A DNA stretch of 64,000 bases from Symsagittifera roscoffensis (Eukaryota; Xenacoelomorpha; Acoela; Convolutidae). Positions 48,687 to 60,110 of the stretch are shown one piece after another. The position numbers were made by a program, and so were the translations under genes. The number at the start of each line of letters is the position of its first letter. Within the stretch, counting starts at the first letter, position 1. The stretch covers positions 62,001 through 126,000 of the forward strand of contig NC_087071.1 in NCBI RefSeq assembly GCF_963678635.1, given 5' to 3'. The notes below the pieces were generated by a model. The model saw only the letters and a list, made by a program, of their open reading frames with translations. It did not search any database and was not told the origin of the DNA.

Positions 48687-50380
48687 GTTAGTAACATTAC
48701 TCATGCTAGTTATTAGTCTTAATCGCCATTCTAACAACATTTGTGGTGCAACTTACTTTCTGGATGATCGACAATTGCGACTAAATTGCCCTGCAGCAAA
48801 CACACTCCATCCACCCCCTACTATCTCGTCATAAAAGCTGATTAAGTTCAAACTGCTCTCACTGTTTATGTTTCTGTGTAAGTTATTAGATGACAATCAT
48901 TTACTTATGACTGAGTAAGACAGTTTTAGAAGCAGCATAGTTTCTTGCCTCTATAGCATAGTTAAAATGGCTACGTTACAACACACACTAATAGAAGATT
49001 ATTAGCAAGGGTGGCCAATTGATCAGTTTTTTTTCAACGTATCGGTCGATGTAAGTTACATTTTTTCAGTTTTTGTTTTTCAAAGTAATCTCTCTTAACG
49101 AATTCAATGGAAATATCAAGTGTTGGTTTGATCAGAAAATAAAACTTCTAATTTTTGGCGCTGTTGAGAACTTATCAAGCGTTATCAAAGCGGAGCTTAG
49201 ACTTTTTAAGGTAAAGAATTTGTCTAACAGATTCACTAGATTTTTTTCACAAACATGTAATTTCAAAATAACAATTTGGTTATACATGCATGCTGCTATT
49301 AAAGGAAATTATTATAATAAGTTGAAGCTCAACAACTACACTGGCATGTAAATATACAATTAGAACTTGTATATCAATGAATAAAACATTGCTAATATTA
49401 GATATAAAAATAATCTCGAGAAGAATAAATGCATTCATCAATAACTTTTCTCAGCTTTACGTCCAAATTGTTCCTTAGTGAAAATGTTGATTTTCCAGTT
49501 AATTTGTCTGTTAAGTCTGTTAATTGGAGACATTGGTAGATTTTGAAAAAAATGCTGAAACAAAAGATAAACGTGACAAAACAAATGATCTGAAAACCAT
49601 ATTTATTTTTTCTCATGGTACCGTATGTCGCACGCAGTATTTTGACTTAATTGCAACAGCCATTGCTCAAACATTTGTACAGTTCAGTTGAAAAAGTAAG
49701 ATTTTTGTCCGCTTACACTCCAATGTACCTGTCATGCTCCTCAGCGGAAATAGGTTCTTCCTTTTAAAGAATTTACTCCCCAAAGACAATAAGTTCTGTT
49801 TTAGCAACATTAAGAACAAATTGGTGTGCATTCAAATATTCATGTACATTTTCTAGCGTTTCTAGTATTGAAGTCCGTTCTTGACTTTCCCGTAGATCTT
49901 TTTGAATCTATTCATTTAATAGTGCAGGTAATTGAGCGTTAAGAAATTTTTGATAAATTTTTACATTCTCATAACCATTTCGTTTGAAATCGATTTTTGC
50001 ATCCAGTTTTTCACAAATGTTTCTTTTGCCTGGCTTAAGTTGATAATCACAATAATTTTTTTAAAAATCGGTATGCTGCAGTCAAAGATCGGATTATGTA
50101 AAATTTTATGAAGTGAGTTAGGACCGAAGTGGTTAACTCATAGAGTAATTTCGGATAGGGTACACCGTCTGCTCGTCACGCTATCTTATTTTCGGCCGGA
50201 TAGATTCGTGCAACTTCTTAGTCTAATACCGATCCTACTCTTACTCTTATACTATCTAGTCTCAGGTTGTTTAACTAGTCTCTGCTAGGCTCAATAGATC
50301 TAGGGTATACTGGTTTATTGCGGCTGCTGAAGTTCTCTTGGAGAGGCAACTAATTTCTAAGTTAAATTCAAATCTCTCTG
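48687..50380 (+). other. Probable Hsp10 intron 2 or downstream sequence
   Basis: A/T-rich. No exon resembling the Hsp10 C-terminus seen. Contains a diverged head of the SINE-like repeat near 49185-49235 (TTATCAAAGCGGA...TTGTCTAACAGATTCACT). Confidence 0.4.
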
Positions 50381-50421
50381 GTGCTGAAATTACAAGTAAT
50401 TTCAGCACTTACAAATAAGTG
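50381..50421. repeat. Perfect 13-bp inverted repeat followed by a 6-bp one
   Basis: GTGCTGAAATTAC (50381-50393) and GTAATTTCAGCAC (50396-50408) are separated by two bases. CACTTA/TAAGTG (50406-50411/50416-50421) follows directly and shares CAC. Possible cruciform, terminator-like hairpin or transposon end. Confidence 0.7.
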
Positions 50422-50424
50422 GGT

Positions 50425-51947
50425 TGTTAGTTAGATGGATCATGATTGGTTAATATTAAATACTTTACAGTGGTAAAATATCTAATTTATCCAATCATAA
50501 AATGTAGTTAAGATCAGGTTCCACCCATCCGGGTTTTACAGAGTTTTTTAGAATTGTCTTTCTGCAATTCAAAGGATGGATGATGGACGTTGGTATTTGG
50601 CGAACATCATATTCTTATCCGGTTTCTCTTGTTAGAGAAGTTCCAGGACGCTGGAATAATGGATATCAATCGTTGTGTCTTCTTGTGACAACGAATGTGT
50701 TTCCCAACGAATTCAATCTGATTTCAGAATGGTTTGCTATGACAGGTTTTTCTATTTTATGTAGAGAACTTCTTTTTGTGTTCGACCTCGTCTGGGAATG
50801 GCGTGGAGATTGTGCGTGGAGGGGATGCCTTGTTACTCGGATCTGTACGTGTACTTGAACATCGAGGTGGTCATTGGTCTAGTTCAATGAAGTCTTTTTC
50901 TGCGAAGTCAAGTCGTACTCTAAATCCTTTGTTGTGATTGTGGACGGCATATTGGTTGTGGTTGGCCATTCTTTTTCGAGTGTAGTGGGATCATTTTGTC
51001 TTTGGATGCTCGTATTTGTTGTTGTATGCTGATCTATATACTGCAAGGTATAATTTACACTTTATAAAATTTTTATTAGTTCAATGTTTTAGTTATGATT
51101 TTGGTTAGTTGTTTTCACAAAAGCATTTTGTTTTAGTTCGGTTATTTTGAAGAGTTACTCACCCTTGAGTACCTCTTATTAAAAATAGAAGTGTGGTCAC
51201 AAAGCGTGGATGTAGCGCGGTGGGTTAGGCCGGCTATAGAGCATGCTCAGGACGTCCTCTCTGGTGGGTTGAGAGGTCCTGTTATGTGATAACGTTTTAT
51301 GTCGGGTTTGTGGTGGTTTTTCCTATGTTTCGTTGGTTGTGTCCTTTTTTTCAAAAATCAAATTGTTTTTGGTATGGGTTTGTCTTTCGACTTTTTTGTG
51401 TTTTATTATTTCTTTCTTAGACTTTATAATAGTCTTCAAAAGAATAAATTATCCAGTTTTAAACTGGGTTAATCCGGTTTTGGTACCGTTGGTTTTCTTT
51501 TCTTAGTCATGCTGTTATTCTATGATTTGTGGTGTTTAGTAAGCTGCGTTGGTTAGTTTTGTTTAGTATATAATTCCTTTCCAACCGGGTTAAAGGAAAG
51601 ATTGAAACTTGTTATCGTGTGTTAGAGTTGTTGAGTGTGAAAACTTGAAACTGAAATTCATTATTTAAACAATTCTTCGTGGGCGAGCTGTGCGAGTTTG
51701 GATAGAATTCTTGTGCGAGTGAATGAAAATATCAAAAGGTTAGTACTGTATTTTCGTCTTATCAATTTACTACATAGAATTTTAATTTTACTGCTTGTTT
51801 TGGGGAAAAATTAAGTTATAAATTTTCATCATTACTAAATTTACTGCTTTTGGGGAAACAATTTATAAATGAATTTACTACATTGGTATGAATTTTATTA
51901 TATTTATCTAGTGCAAAATATTAATAGAGTTTAGAAGAGTTTTAACA
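50425..51947 (-). repeat. Candidate 3' LTR of the minus-strand element
   Basis: The stretch lies just 3' (minus sense) of the last ORF. It could begin TGTTAG at about 50425 and end TTTTAACA at about 51947, next to a minus-strand purine-rich run (51950-51985) that would serve as polypurine tract. The opposite LTR is outside the window, so the boundaries cannot be confirmed. Small palindromes include 51453-51459/51461-51467. Confidence 0.3.
51208..51290 (+). repeat. tRNA-like sequence
   Basis: TAGCGCGGTGGG fits a tRNA A box with one mismatch, and GGTTGAGAGGTCC about 50 bp on loosely resembles a B box. No full cloverleaf could be drawn. Possibly a tRNA-derived repeat. Confidence 0.25.
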
Positions 51948-52044
51948 AGTCTTTTATTTTTTATTTTTCTTTTCTGATTTTTGCAGATGATCGTGGGATG
52001 AAGACTAAAAATCTAAATGAGACATGAATAAGGAATGGTTAGTA

Positions 52045-53904
52045 TTAATTTAAATTTATTAGTGAAGAATATGTATAAATTATACTTACCTGTTTAGTCG
52101 TCGGGGAAAAACCGTGGGGGAAGATGTCGTGTATTATGTCGGAATTTGTTAGTAATTTTGCTAGTATGCGAATGATGTTTTTAGTTTGAAGCAGTGGCCA
52201 AAGCAATTGAAGTGCTTTAATAGTTTTTAGTTCTTCAGTGCCAACTGCAAACTCATAAGGTGTGTTTTGAATGAGGTTATATAATTTGTGATTGTATTTA
52301 GTGTTGTGGATGAATTCTAATATTGGGATTTCTATAGGTTGGATAAATTCATGTGGGATAAGGAAGGGTCTGGATTCTTCTGCGTTAAGGGTCTTCGTGA
52401 TGGGACAAAATATATACATTTGAGTTATGGGATCATAATTGCGGAGGATACCGTGAAGGTTAGTATCTTTGATGCAATATGTGAAGTTAAGAAAAAATGG
52501 TGAGGTGTATTTAGAGTTAATAAACTGAAAACGGTGGTGTGGTTGTCTTGATGGAGTGTGTAGATCAAAATGATTTTGTATGAAACGATAATATGTATAT
52601 GTGTGGGTTTGTTTAGTGCGTAACATAATGTTGTGTGAGCAGTGCAAATCGCGTTCATGTGGTGTAAGGAAGTTGAAGGTTAGTGAAAATAATTGAAATT
52701 TTTCTTTAAAACTTTCATAAGCTTGCATGTCGGTTAGTGCTTCAGAAATGACGTGGTCAAATTTGCGATCAAATATATTGAGTGTAAATACATATGGTGT
52801 TTTGATGAAGAATTTTTCTGTGATTTGTGGATTAGCGAAGCGATCATCATCTAAAAATTGGTCTTGGTTAGTTCGGATGATGTTATGATCGTAATATTCT
52901 AGTGTAAATTCGTTAGCTCGGGGTGCAGTGAATGTTTTTAGTGACTTTTTATATCCTATATAAGTAAATTGTCTATGTGTTAGTGGTGTGGTGAGTCGAT
53001 ATAGCATATCTTGATTTCTTTCTATATCAATATGAGTATTAGATAATGGTAGGCAAAGGAGATTAGTAAAATGATAATATGATGTCCAATGAAGTGTAGG
53101 CATTAAAACATATTCATCTACAAAACTACGTGTGTCGTTAGTGTCATGAGGAGTGGTGTTTAGAGTATATTGTGGAAATGAAGGTAAAGTGATTGCTAGA
53201 AAATCTTTGGTGTTAGTGTGATTTGGATGATTAATATATTCACGGGCTGTTCCTGGTTTTGTTGGGAATGGATGGTTTGGGAATTTTCTTTTGAAAGTGC
53301 GATAAGCTCTATTAGTGCTATTTGATGATTCGGTGGATGTGGATGATTGTGCTAATGATGCGGTATAAGCTGAAGAGGGTGTAAGGGTAGGTGGGTTTGA
53401 GGATTCTTTTGTGGAAGAAATCTGATTTATAGTGGGGGTGTCAAGGTGTAATGGTTGTTGTTGTAGGGTGATAAAATTATCTAGTTCTTGGGAGATTTGG
53501 GGAATATCTGGAGAATTGGATGATCGGTCTGAATGAAATGAAGAGTAGGTTGGGGTGACTTGTGAAGCGTAAGAGGGTGTAGAAATGGATGGGTGTGGGT
53601 TATTTGGTGGGATTGGTTGAAAAGGGGGTGTTGAAAAAGGTGAGGAGTTGGTTTGAAAATTATTGGATGGAGATGGTTCAGAGTCTGCAAATTCATCAGG
53701 GGTTTCAATATTAGGGTTATTGAGTTGTGAAATGGAGTATAAAACTGAAATATTTGAATTAGTGTCTGAATTCATGCCTGATGTTATATTACTAGTTGGG
53801 AAATCGGGTGGCGGGAAAGCAAAAAGTGGAATTATTGTAATTGGAGTGTTGAGGTTGGTTGGATGGGAATTTGAGCGGTGTAGGGATCCAAGTTGTCGGC
53901 TCAT
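52045..53904 (-). CDS. 619-aa ORF of unknown function after env
   Basis: This intact frame starts at an ATG (53904-53902) that overlaps the env TGA (53903-53901) as ATGA, suggesting coupled reinitiation. Residues 40-210 are Ser/Thr/Pro/Asn-rich; the rest looks globular, rich in aromatic residues and histidine (LHWTSYYHFTNLL, FSLTFNFLTPHERDLHCSHN). No signal peptide or membrane segment is apparent. No family recognised. It is the only long frame of this element without a break. Confidence 0.6.
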   Translation of the reverse strand: MSRQLGSLHRSNSHPTNLNTPITIIPLFAFPPPDFPTSNITSGMNSDTNSNISVLYSISQLNNPNIETPDEFADSEPSPSNNFQTNSSPFSTPPFQPIPPNNPHPSISTPSYASQVTPTYSSFHSDRSSNSPDIPQISQELDNFITLQQQPLHLDTPTINQISSTKESSNPPTLTPSSAYTASLAQSSTSTESSNSTNRAYRTFKRKFPNHPFPTKPGTAREYINHPNHTNTKDFLAITLPSFPQYTLNTTPHDTNDTRSFVDEYVLMPTLHWTSYYHFTNLLCLPLSNTHIDIERNQDMLYRLTTPLTHRQFTYIGYKKSLKTFTAPRANEFTLEYYDHNIIRTNQDQFLDDDRFANPQITEKFFIKTPYVFTLNIFDRKFDHVISEALTDMQAYESFKEKFQLFSLTFNFLTPHERDLHCSHNIMLRTKQTHTYTYYRFIQNHFDLHTPSRQPHHRFQFINSKYTSPFFLNFTYCIKDTNLHGILRNYDPITQMYIFCPITKTLNAEESRPFLIPHEFIQPIEIPILEFIHNTKYNHKLYNLIQNTPYEFAVGTEELKTIKALQLLWPLLQTKNIIRILAKLLTNSDIIHDIFPHGFSPTTKQVSIIYTYSSLINLN

Positions 53905-56516
53905 CGTGGGCTAAAAAAATTATTATTTTGAGACTGAAAAGCGGTGGTATGGGGTTGTTCGATAATTTGTTCATATGTATTTTCATCTTGTGAATGATGT
54001 GTCATTATATGTTGTATGGGACTTGGTGATATGGTTGGTCTAAAATTGGGATTATGTGTTATTGCTAAATTTCGAAATTTTCGTGGGACTAGGGATAATG
54101 GATGGCTATGTGGTAGGGGTGGTAACTGTGGTGCTGTAGGCGTTATTTCTATATTGTTATGTTCTTCGTCGTACGTGTTCTGTCTTGTTGCTACTTTTGT
54201 ATTGTATTCTTTTATTTGTGCGTCTAAAAGAATTTTGTTTATTGATGATGAAAAAATTCCAAAAAATCCTGCAAATAGTATGCGTGCTACACTTGCTTGT
54301 CTATTTACTTGTGTGTGTATAGCGCATGTGTTATAGATTCCTTTTAAGAGTGAGAAAAGAAATCCTATAAAGTTAAACATTGCGTATAAAATAGTTAATT
54401 TTTCTAAGATGTAATAGGGCCATCCTAGAAAATCGAGTATTTCATTTTTTAGTGTAACAAAGCTAAAAATGTTGATAGTTGAAATATCTTGTGGTCTATA
54501 CTTTTCACCATTTAGATATATATAGTCTTTAATGTCTTTAAAATATCCGCTATAATCTTGTGTATAGATATCTGCAAATCCTGCGGTTTCGGCAAGTTTG
54601 CGTAAGTTTTGGTCAATTGATTGTCTTTGTATAGTGTCCATTTGTGTTAATAATTCTTGGAATTGTTGTGTTCTAATGTGATGTTGGATATCGGATTTTG
54701 AATATATTCCAATTGATTGTAAGTCGATATTTGGGTTTCGAGCAATAGCTCTAATGCTTTCTGGTGAAAATTTTTTGAGTGATTGCATTAATGTGGGGTA
54801 TGGGGTAAGAAGGTAATATTTATCTTCATCAGGGTTCAGTTGTACTACATTGTGGCTATTTTCTGATCCACATGGGACTGCGGTATCCCAGAAATAGGTG
54901 CGTCTTGAAAGTGTGTCAACGAAATGTACTTTATTTTTATAAAAGATAGGGATTCTTTTATAACATTGTTTATCTTCAAAAACATATAGTGGTGATACTT
55001 TTTTGGTACAGGTATAAAACCATAAAATGTTTCCTTCGTAGTCTAAAAAATTTGATCTATTTCCTGATAGTAAATATCCTGCATAGGGTATTTTTAATAC
55101 TGCTAGTGCAAGTGATTGTAAGATTTGTGTTCGTTCTAATTCGCATAGTTGGTGAAGTGTTTCTAATTCAGAGAGTGACATTTCCTGAAAAATTCGGCTA
55201 ATTGTGTAGTCTAATTTCATATCTAAGTGAATATCATAGTGGATATTACCAAAATAAGAATTATTCATTAGTGATAGTTCTTGTAAACGTGTGCTTCTAG
55301 TGTCATGTGGCCTTAGATGTCCACCAGGTTGACCATTACTTTTTTGAAAATTAACTGGTATATATGATGTTCCTTCGTTTAGAGGATGACTTGTGGCATA
55401 TGGGTCGATTTTTATTTTTCCAGTAGTCATGTCGAAACCTTTTTCGTATTCCACTAATATTTCAGAATATTGTGTTTTGTGAAGTGGGTTTCTGTATTTG
55501 CATGCAAGTTCTGTTTCTTGATAAATTTGAAAACGTGTCAATTTATTTTCTATATTGTGAATGTTTCTAAAATCAGTACTTTTTTTCGTGATGGATTTAC
55601 TTGTTCATATGGAATTGATTGTATAAACTATTTCTCGTGAAATTTTATCATTCGGGCGTGTATTTTTGCTGCTTGAAATGTTGTACATGTGTCTTCGGGG
55701 AACCAAACAATTGTTGCTTGTGTTCGTGTTGTAGGATCACAATAACCTTGATCGTTTTTACAGGGTAATCTAATTCCTTGATAGATCATTGTGTTGTCAG
55801 ATAAATCGCGTGTGAGTTGTATTTTTTCGAGTTGTATTTTCCAATCGAAAAACATTATTTCTTTATATCCTTTATTTTTTGTCTGCTTTGCAGTTTGATG
55901 GGTTATTTATACCAATGTGTGGTATCCAGTGTTTATCGTGTATGTCATAAGTTAATCTTCCGTGTGCGCCGTTGTATGGGTATTTTTCGTCTAGTTTGAT
56001 ATTTCCTTGATATCTTTCAAGTTCTGCTTGATGTACAGAATCTGCAAAAACTTGGAAATATACTAACTTTCTGTCTGTGTTCTTGTTTCTTGTGATATTT
56101 AGTCTGAGTAACTCGTTTTTACAATCTTCGGGATTGAGATGTAAAAGTCGTTCGATATTACTTTGGTAGAATGATTCGTGGTCAAGTCGGTTTTTATTTC
56201 CATTTGAGACTTGTGAACCATGTACTTTCGTTTCGGAAAATGTTGCTGTGAATTTATATCCTATAACTGTTGTTGCTCGGGCTTTTGAATAGAGTGTCGC
56301 TATTACATTTGTAGTTTCTATAGCTTGTGGTTCTGTTTCGCATTGTGATACTTGATTTATTGCATATTTGTGTAGTGTTTTTTGTTCATTTTCTTCACAA
56401 TCGTAATGTGTTACTAATAAGTCTTGGGGTCCTGTGCGGGGAGAAGGATTTATGTTCTGATCTGAGACTATGAGAAAAAGGAGTTGGAGAAAAATTAATA
56501 ATTTTAGAATATACAT
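53901..56516 (-). pseudogene. Envelope-like glycoprotein gene, broken
   Basis: The ATG at 56516 opens a hydrophobic signal peptide (ILKLLIFLQLLFLIV). Three pieces follow: 56516-55872, 55855-55628 and 55541-53901. The first break is at an A-run near 55872; an in-frame TAG ends the middle piece, and a further frame change lies near 55580. The last piece has cysteine pairs, a membrane segment near 54400 (LTILYAMFNFIGFLFSLL) and a second hydrophobic stretch (ILFAGFFGIFSSS), with a Pro-rich tail. Layout and position fit class-type envelope proteins of invertebrate gypsy-like elements, which mediate membrane fusion in infectious relatives. Confidence 0.7.
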
Positions 56517-57484
56517 GTGTATGATAATCCTGAATATGGGTTATAAAATGTGATGTAACCAATTGTCTTTTTGGTATATCTGTCGTATTTATATATCACT
56601 TCAGTTGTTATAAATGGTGGTGGTAGTGATTGAGCTGTTATATTTGGTGGGTTTAATGGGTAAGGATGTTGAGCAATGTTATTTAGTTTAACCGTGATTT
56701 CAAATTTTAATTGTAGACTATTTTGTTGGAGTATTTGGATGTTATGATCACGAATGTCTTCGTGGATATCTTGTCTATATTGTAATCTATTAAGTGCCCA
56801 GTTGTGTAGTCGATTACTTTCTGGATGCTGTCCAAATAATGGTGGGGGTGCTGTGAATGTATTCCAGTCTAATCTTAGAGGGGTATTTGTTGATGATTGT
56901 TCTCGGTATCTAGCGTCGAGGTTATTTGGAAAATTAAAAGGAAAAGGTGTCGGTGAAATTTGGCTTATTGATGGTGTTGATGGTAGTGATAATATTTCTG
57001 GTAGTGATGATGATGTTGTTGTATCGGTAGAAATATCTATTGGATCATTGATTAAATTTGGTTCACCTTGTGTGAATGATTGTGTTGTCCAATATGGTAG
57101 TCGTGATGTTTGGTTTGGGGGGTTAAAGGGATTTTCACGTATTTGTTCAGATGTAGGTGTTGAACCTAAGTAATCTGAGGGTAGACTTGAGGTGCTACGT
57201 TGTGAAAGAAGTGTAGGGGTTTCTGGTAATATACCAATTGGGTTTTCCGGAGTACTTTGTGATGGGGATTGGGGTATTTCAAAATGAACTCGGGGGGTTT
57301 GAAAATTCCTGTTTCGTCGAGGATGTATAATTTGTCTATTTAATTCAACTGTATTTTGATTTTGACTAAGATTTCGTATTCTACTTAATTCTTGTGGTAG
57401 TGTTGGGTATAAGTTATATGTTGGTTCACTTAGAGGTGCTTGTCGCTGAACTGGTTCTAGTGAGATAAGCGAGCGTGTCGTTCT
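56504..57484 (-). CDS. Pro/Ser/Thr-rich ORF upstream of env (frame without ATG)
   Basis: A minus-strand frame is open from 57484 to the TAA at 56506-56504 (about 326 codons). It reads SLISLEPVQRQAPLSEPTYNL through LRLDWNTFTAPPPLFGQHP to NPYSGLSYTCIF. No ATG begins it. A related frame (57654-57457) runs to a TAG just before and would join it by a -1 shift near 57470. It overlaps the env start by 13 nt. Function unknown; it may be a spliced or frameshifted leader, or Gag-like accessory protein. Confidence 0.45.
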   Translation of the reverse strand, partial: RTTRSLISLEPVQRQAPLSEPTYNLYPTLPQELSRIRNLSQNQNTVELNRQIIHPRRNRNFQTPRVHFEIPQSPSQSTPENPIGILPETPTLLSQRSTSSLPSDYLGSTPTSEQIRENPFNPPNQTSRLPYWTTQSFTQGEPNLINDPIDISTDTTTSSSLPEILSLPSTPSISQISPTPFPFNFPNNLDARYREQSSTNTPLRLDWNTFTAPPPLFGQHPESNRLHNWALNRLQYRQDIHEDIRDHNIQILQQNSLQLKFEITVKLNNIAQHPYPLNPPNITAQSLPPPFITTEVIYKYDRYTKKTIGYITFYNPYSGLSYTCIF

Positions 57485-57641
57485 TCAAAGGTATATGGGT
57501 TATCTTGAAAAGAAATTCGTGTAGATGTTTGGGGGTTTTGGGTAGTTGTAGGTGGTGTTGGGTTATCTTGGGATGATATCGGTGAAGACTGACTGTGTGA
57601 TTGTTGGTTAGCAATTTTTGATGGTTTTTGGTCTATTTCTT

Positions 57642-57830
57642 TTAGTGAAAAAATTTATGTTTATTGTAGTATTCTTCTAGAAAAAGAATTAGAAGGATTG
57701 TTGCTAAGGCGAATGTGATGATTGCTTTCATTATACATTTGCAAATCGTCAAGATGAGGGATGATAGAAATGTTACAAAAATTACAAATAGTAAAAAAAT
57801 ATCTGTTCTACTAAAAATGGTTCGTATCAT
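57642..57830 (-). CDS. Small two-helix membrane ORF (62 aa)
   Basis: ATG at 57830. Residues 11-31 (IFLLFVIFVTFLSSLILTI) and 36-52 (AIITFALATILLILFL) are strongly hydrophobic, separated by a short basic/Cys loop. Another hydrophobic minus frame without ATG precedes it (58045-57895). Could be a membrane accessory protein of the element, or chance in A/T-rich DNA. Confidence 0.35.
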   Translation of the reverse strand: MIRTIFSRTDIFLLFVIFVTFLSSLILTICKCIMKAIITFALATILLILFLEEYYNKHKFFH

Positions 57831-58062
57831 TTAGATAAGTTTTGGGATTCGTACCTGTGAATGTGGTCAATGGCTTTTGAAAGTTGGAGGTATAGTTCAA
57901 ATATGGAATAGAAAATTTAAAAAAGTATTGCAAAAAATGATTAAGATTATTACAAAAGCTTCAAAGGTATCAAAAAGAAATATGAATAAAAGTTTAAATA
58001 TTGTTAAAAAGTTTAAGAAAATGTTGAGAATTATGTTGACTGATCGAGAAAAGAGCATTTAA

Positions 58063-58652
58063 GAAATGGCTTCTTGATCGAATATTTTTTGTTGTTTGAG
58101 GCAATTTTCAAGTGTGGTCGAATTATTTATTGGTTTTTTGACAAGTGGGTTGAGTTTTGTGAAAAATTGTTGGGGGCGAATTTTATGGTGTTCGGGAGGT
58201 CTTCTTTTTCTTTATTTTTATTTGTCAAGTGATCTGGGATATTTTTGAGATTTTTATACTTTAGGCTAATTTAATATGGTCTTTCTTTTACTTTAGGCTA
58301 ATTTAACATTTTTGTTTGGGGGTATTTGAGGTCTGAGTTGGGGAAATATTGTTGATCTTTGGGTTATTAGATAAGGGAGGTTTATGATATTATGGTGATA
58401 TTTATTTTAGTTGTCAAGTTGGAATGGTTTGCTTATTTTTGACCTGGAGGTCGTAAAGTTATAGTTATAGATATGCCTGGAGTTTAATACCTTTCGTCTA
58501 ATTGGTTTGTGTTAGAGTTATAGAAGGTGACGGATTGAATGAATCCTATTGGCTAATTTTGAACTAAAATCGCTGCGTGTTTGTCAGCATGTTATTTTGA
58601 AAAAATGAAAGTTCAAAATGTTTCAAAGGTGCAAAGATTATTAATTTCAAAA
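58063..58652 (-). other. Spacer between pol and the env-side ORFs
   Basis: A/T-rich, no supportable ORF. Contains a duplicated ACTTTAGGCTAATTTAA phrase at 58258 and 58291. Confidence 0.4.
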
Positions 58653-58985
58653 TTAAAGTTGTTTTTGAAATTCAACTTTCTTTAATATTTTAGATTGTGG
58701 GATGAATGTTTTGTAATTTTTGCGTGGTTGATTTCTAAGTCGTGATGACTCTCTATGTTCTGATTTGTCTACTTGTTCTTGAGGTATAATTTTTTCTATC
58801 ATTTTTCTATTTTTTCTTTCTTTTTGAGGTATATTTTGATCTAGCTTTATTGTATTATTTTTCGTTGTAGTTGATTTTTTATTTTGTTTTTCAAGGTGAA
58901 TGTCATGTTGTTCTTTTGTTTCATTTTCCGAATGTGGGTTATTTTGAATAACTTTTAAACCTGTGAAAGAATATAACTGAGTTAG
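58653..58985 (-). pseudogene. Pol C-terminal tail after a premature stop
   Basis: The integrase frame hits TAA (58988-58986) but stays open beyond: LYSFTGLKVIQNN ... SSRLRNQPRKNYKTFIP to TAA at 58655-58653. The basic Ser/Arg tail is typical of gypsy Pol ends, so the TAA is probably a nonsense mutation. A TTTCACAG acceptor-like string at 58968-58961 is an alternative use (env mRNA splicing). Confidence 0.5.
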
Positions 58986-60110
58986 TTAGCGTAGTGCGTA
59001 TTCTTTTGGGTAATAAGGTAATAGATTGTTTCGATGTTGAACAATTTCTTTTTGCTCTGAGTCGGTGATTTTATATGTTACGTCAGTGGGTTTGGCAATT
59101 ATTTGGTATGGTCCTTTACGAAGGGGCTGTAATTTTTTTGAAATTCCTTTTCGAGTGTTAAAATTAGGTATTAGAACAAATGTTCCAATTTTTAAATCGG
59201 AGGCTGGTGTAAAGCGTGAATTTATTTGTTCATTAATGTTTTGCCTTTGTAACAACTTTTTTGTTACTTTTTGGTAAATTTCATTGTGTTTTTTATCTCT
59301 ATTTAAAATCCATTCGGTGTGTGTACCGGAGGCTAATTTAAGAATTTGTGGGTGATGAAAATGATCTTCATCATGTGTGTGTAAAGGTAGGTTATAACAA
59401 ATTGAGTCTTTATTCGGTTGACAATGACTTTGTGCATTTTTATGAGAGTTTGCTGTAAACATAATTGGTTTACGTGGCTTTTGATTAAAAACCATTTCGT
59501 ATGGTGACATTCCTAGAGTTGTCGTGATTTGTGAATTATATGCTAAGGGAAATAGTTTACATCTGCTGACCATTCGGTGTATCTTGATCCTTTCCATTGA
59601 TGATACATCTAAGATATTCTTGTAGTGAACGGTTCATACCTTCGACTAAGCCGTTTGTCCAAGGTGCATGAGATGTACGTGGTTTGTGTTTGATGTTATA
59701 TAAATGACATAGTGTGATGATTTCATTATTTATGAATTCTGTACCGTTGTCTGTAACTAAAATTTCGGGTAGTCCGAACTTGGCTATCCAGTGTTCATAA
59801 GGTGTTGTGTAAGCGTAATAAGCGTTACAATGTGGTACTGGGTTAAGTGCTACATAATGTGTAAATGCGTCAACAATTACCATAATGTAGGAGTTTCCTT
59901 CAGATGATGGTGAAGTTGGTCCTTTTGTATCAAATGAAATACGATGATTAAAGTATAAACTTTGTCCTTTAAAATCTTGTTTTTGTGCTATTTGTTTTTG
60001 ATTTGGATAAGTCTTATTTAGCTGACATACTATACAATCATTGCATAGTACTTTTATCCAAATTGGTGCATTTGGGAAATAAAAATTTTTGTATGAAATT
60101 TGAATATGTT
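58986..60110 (-). pseudogene. Integrase, broken
   Basis: From 60110: FYFPNAPIWIK, CNDCIVC (zinc finger cysteines), VDAF (first Asp), TDNGTEF (second Asp), NGLVEG (Glu), then LFPLAYNSQITTTLGMSPYEMVF and a C-terminal domain with LRKGPYQII. Frames change near 60090 and twice around 59560-59600. Confidence 0.85.

Noticed and set aside
49798-50060. Search for the Hsp10 last exon
   Set aside because: No frame with the expected VGDKVL/YGGTK-type sequence; A/T-rich only.
51208-51290. Functional tRNA gene
   Set aside because: B box is poor and no cloverleaf can be drawn; kept only as a low-confidence tRNA-like sequence.
53663-53914. 83-aa + strand ORF with Gly/Ser content
   Set aside because: Shadow of the intact minus-strand 619-aa ORF.
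56754-57173. 139-aa + strand ORF
   Set aside because: Antisense to the Pro/Ser/Thr-rich minus-strand frame; no homology.
57877-58062. Basic, helical 61-aa + strand ORF
   Set aside because: Antisense to hydrophobic minus-strand sequence of the retroelement; its Lys-rich content mirrors A/T-rich DNA.
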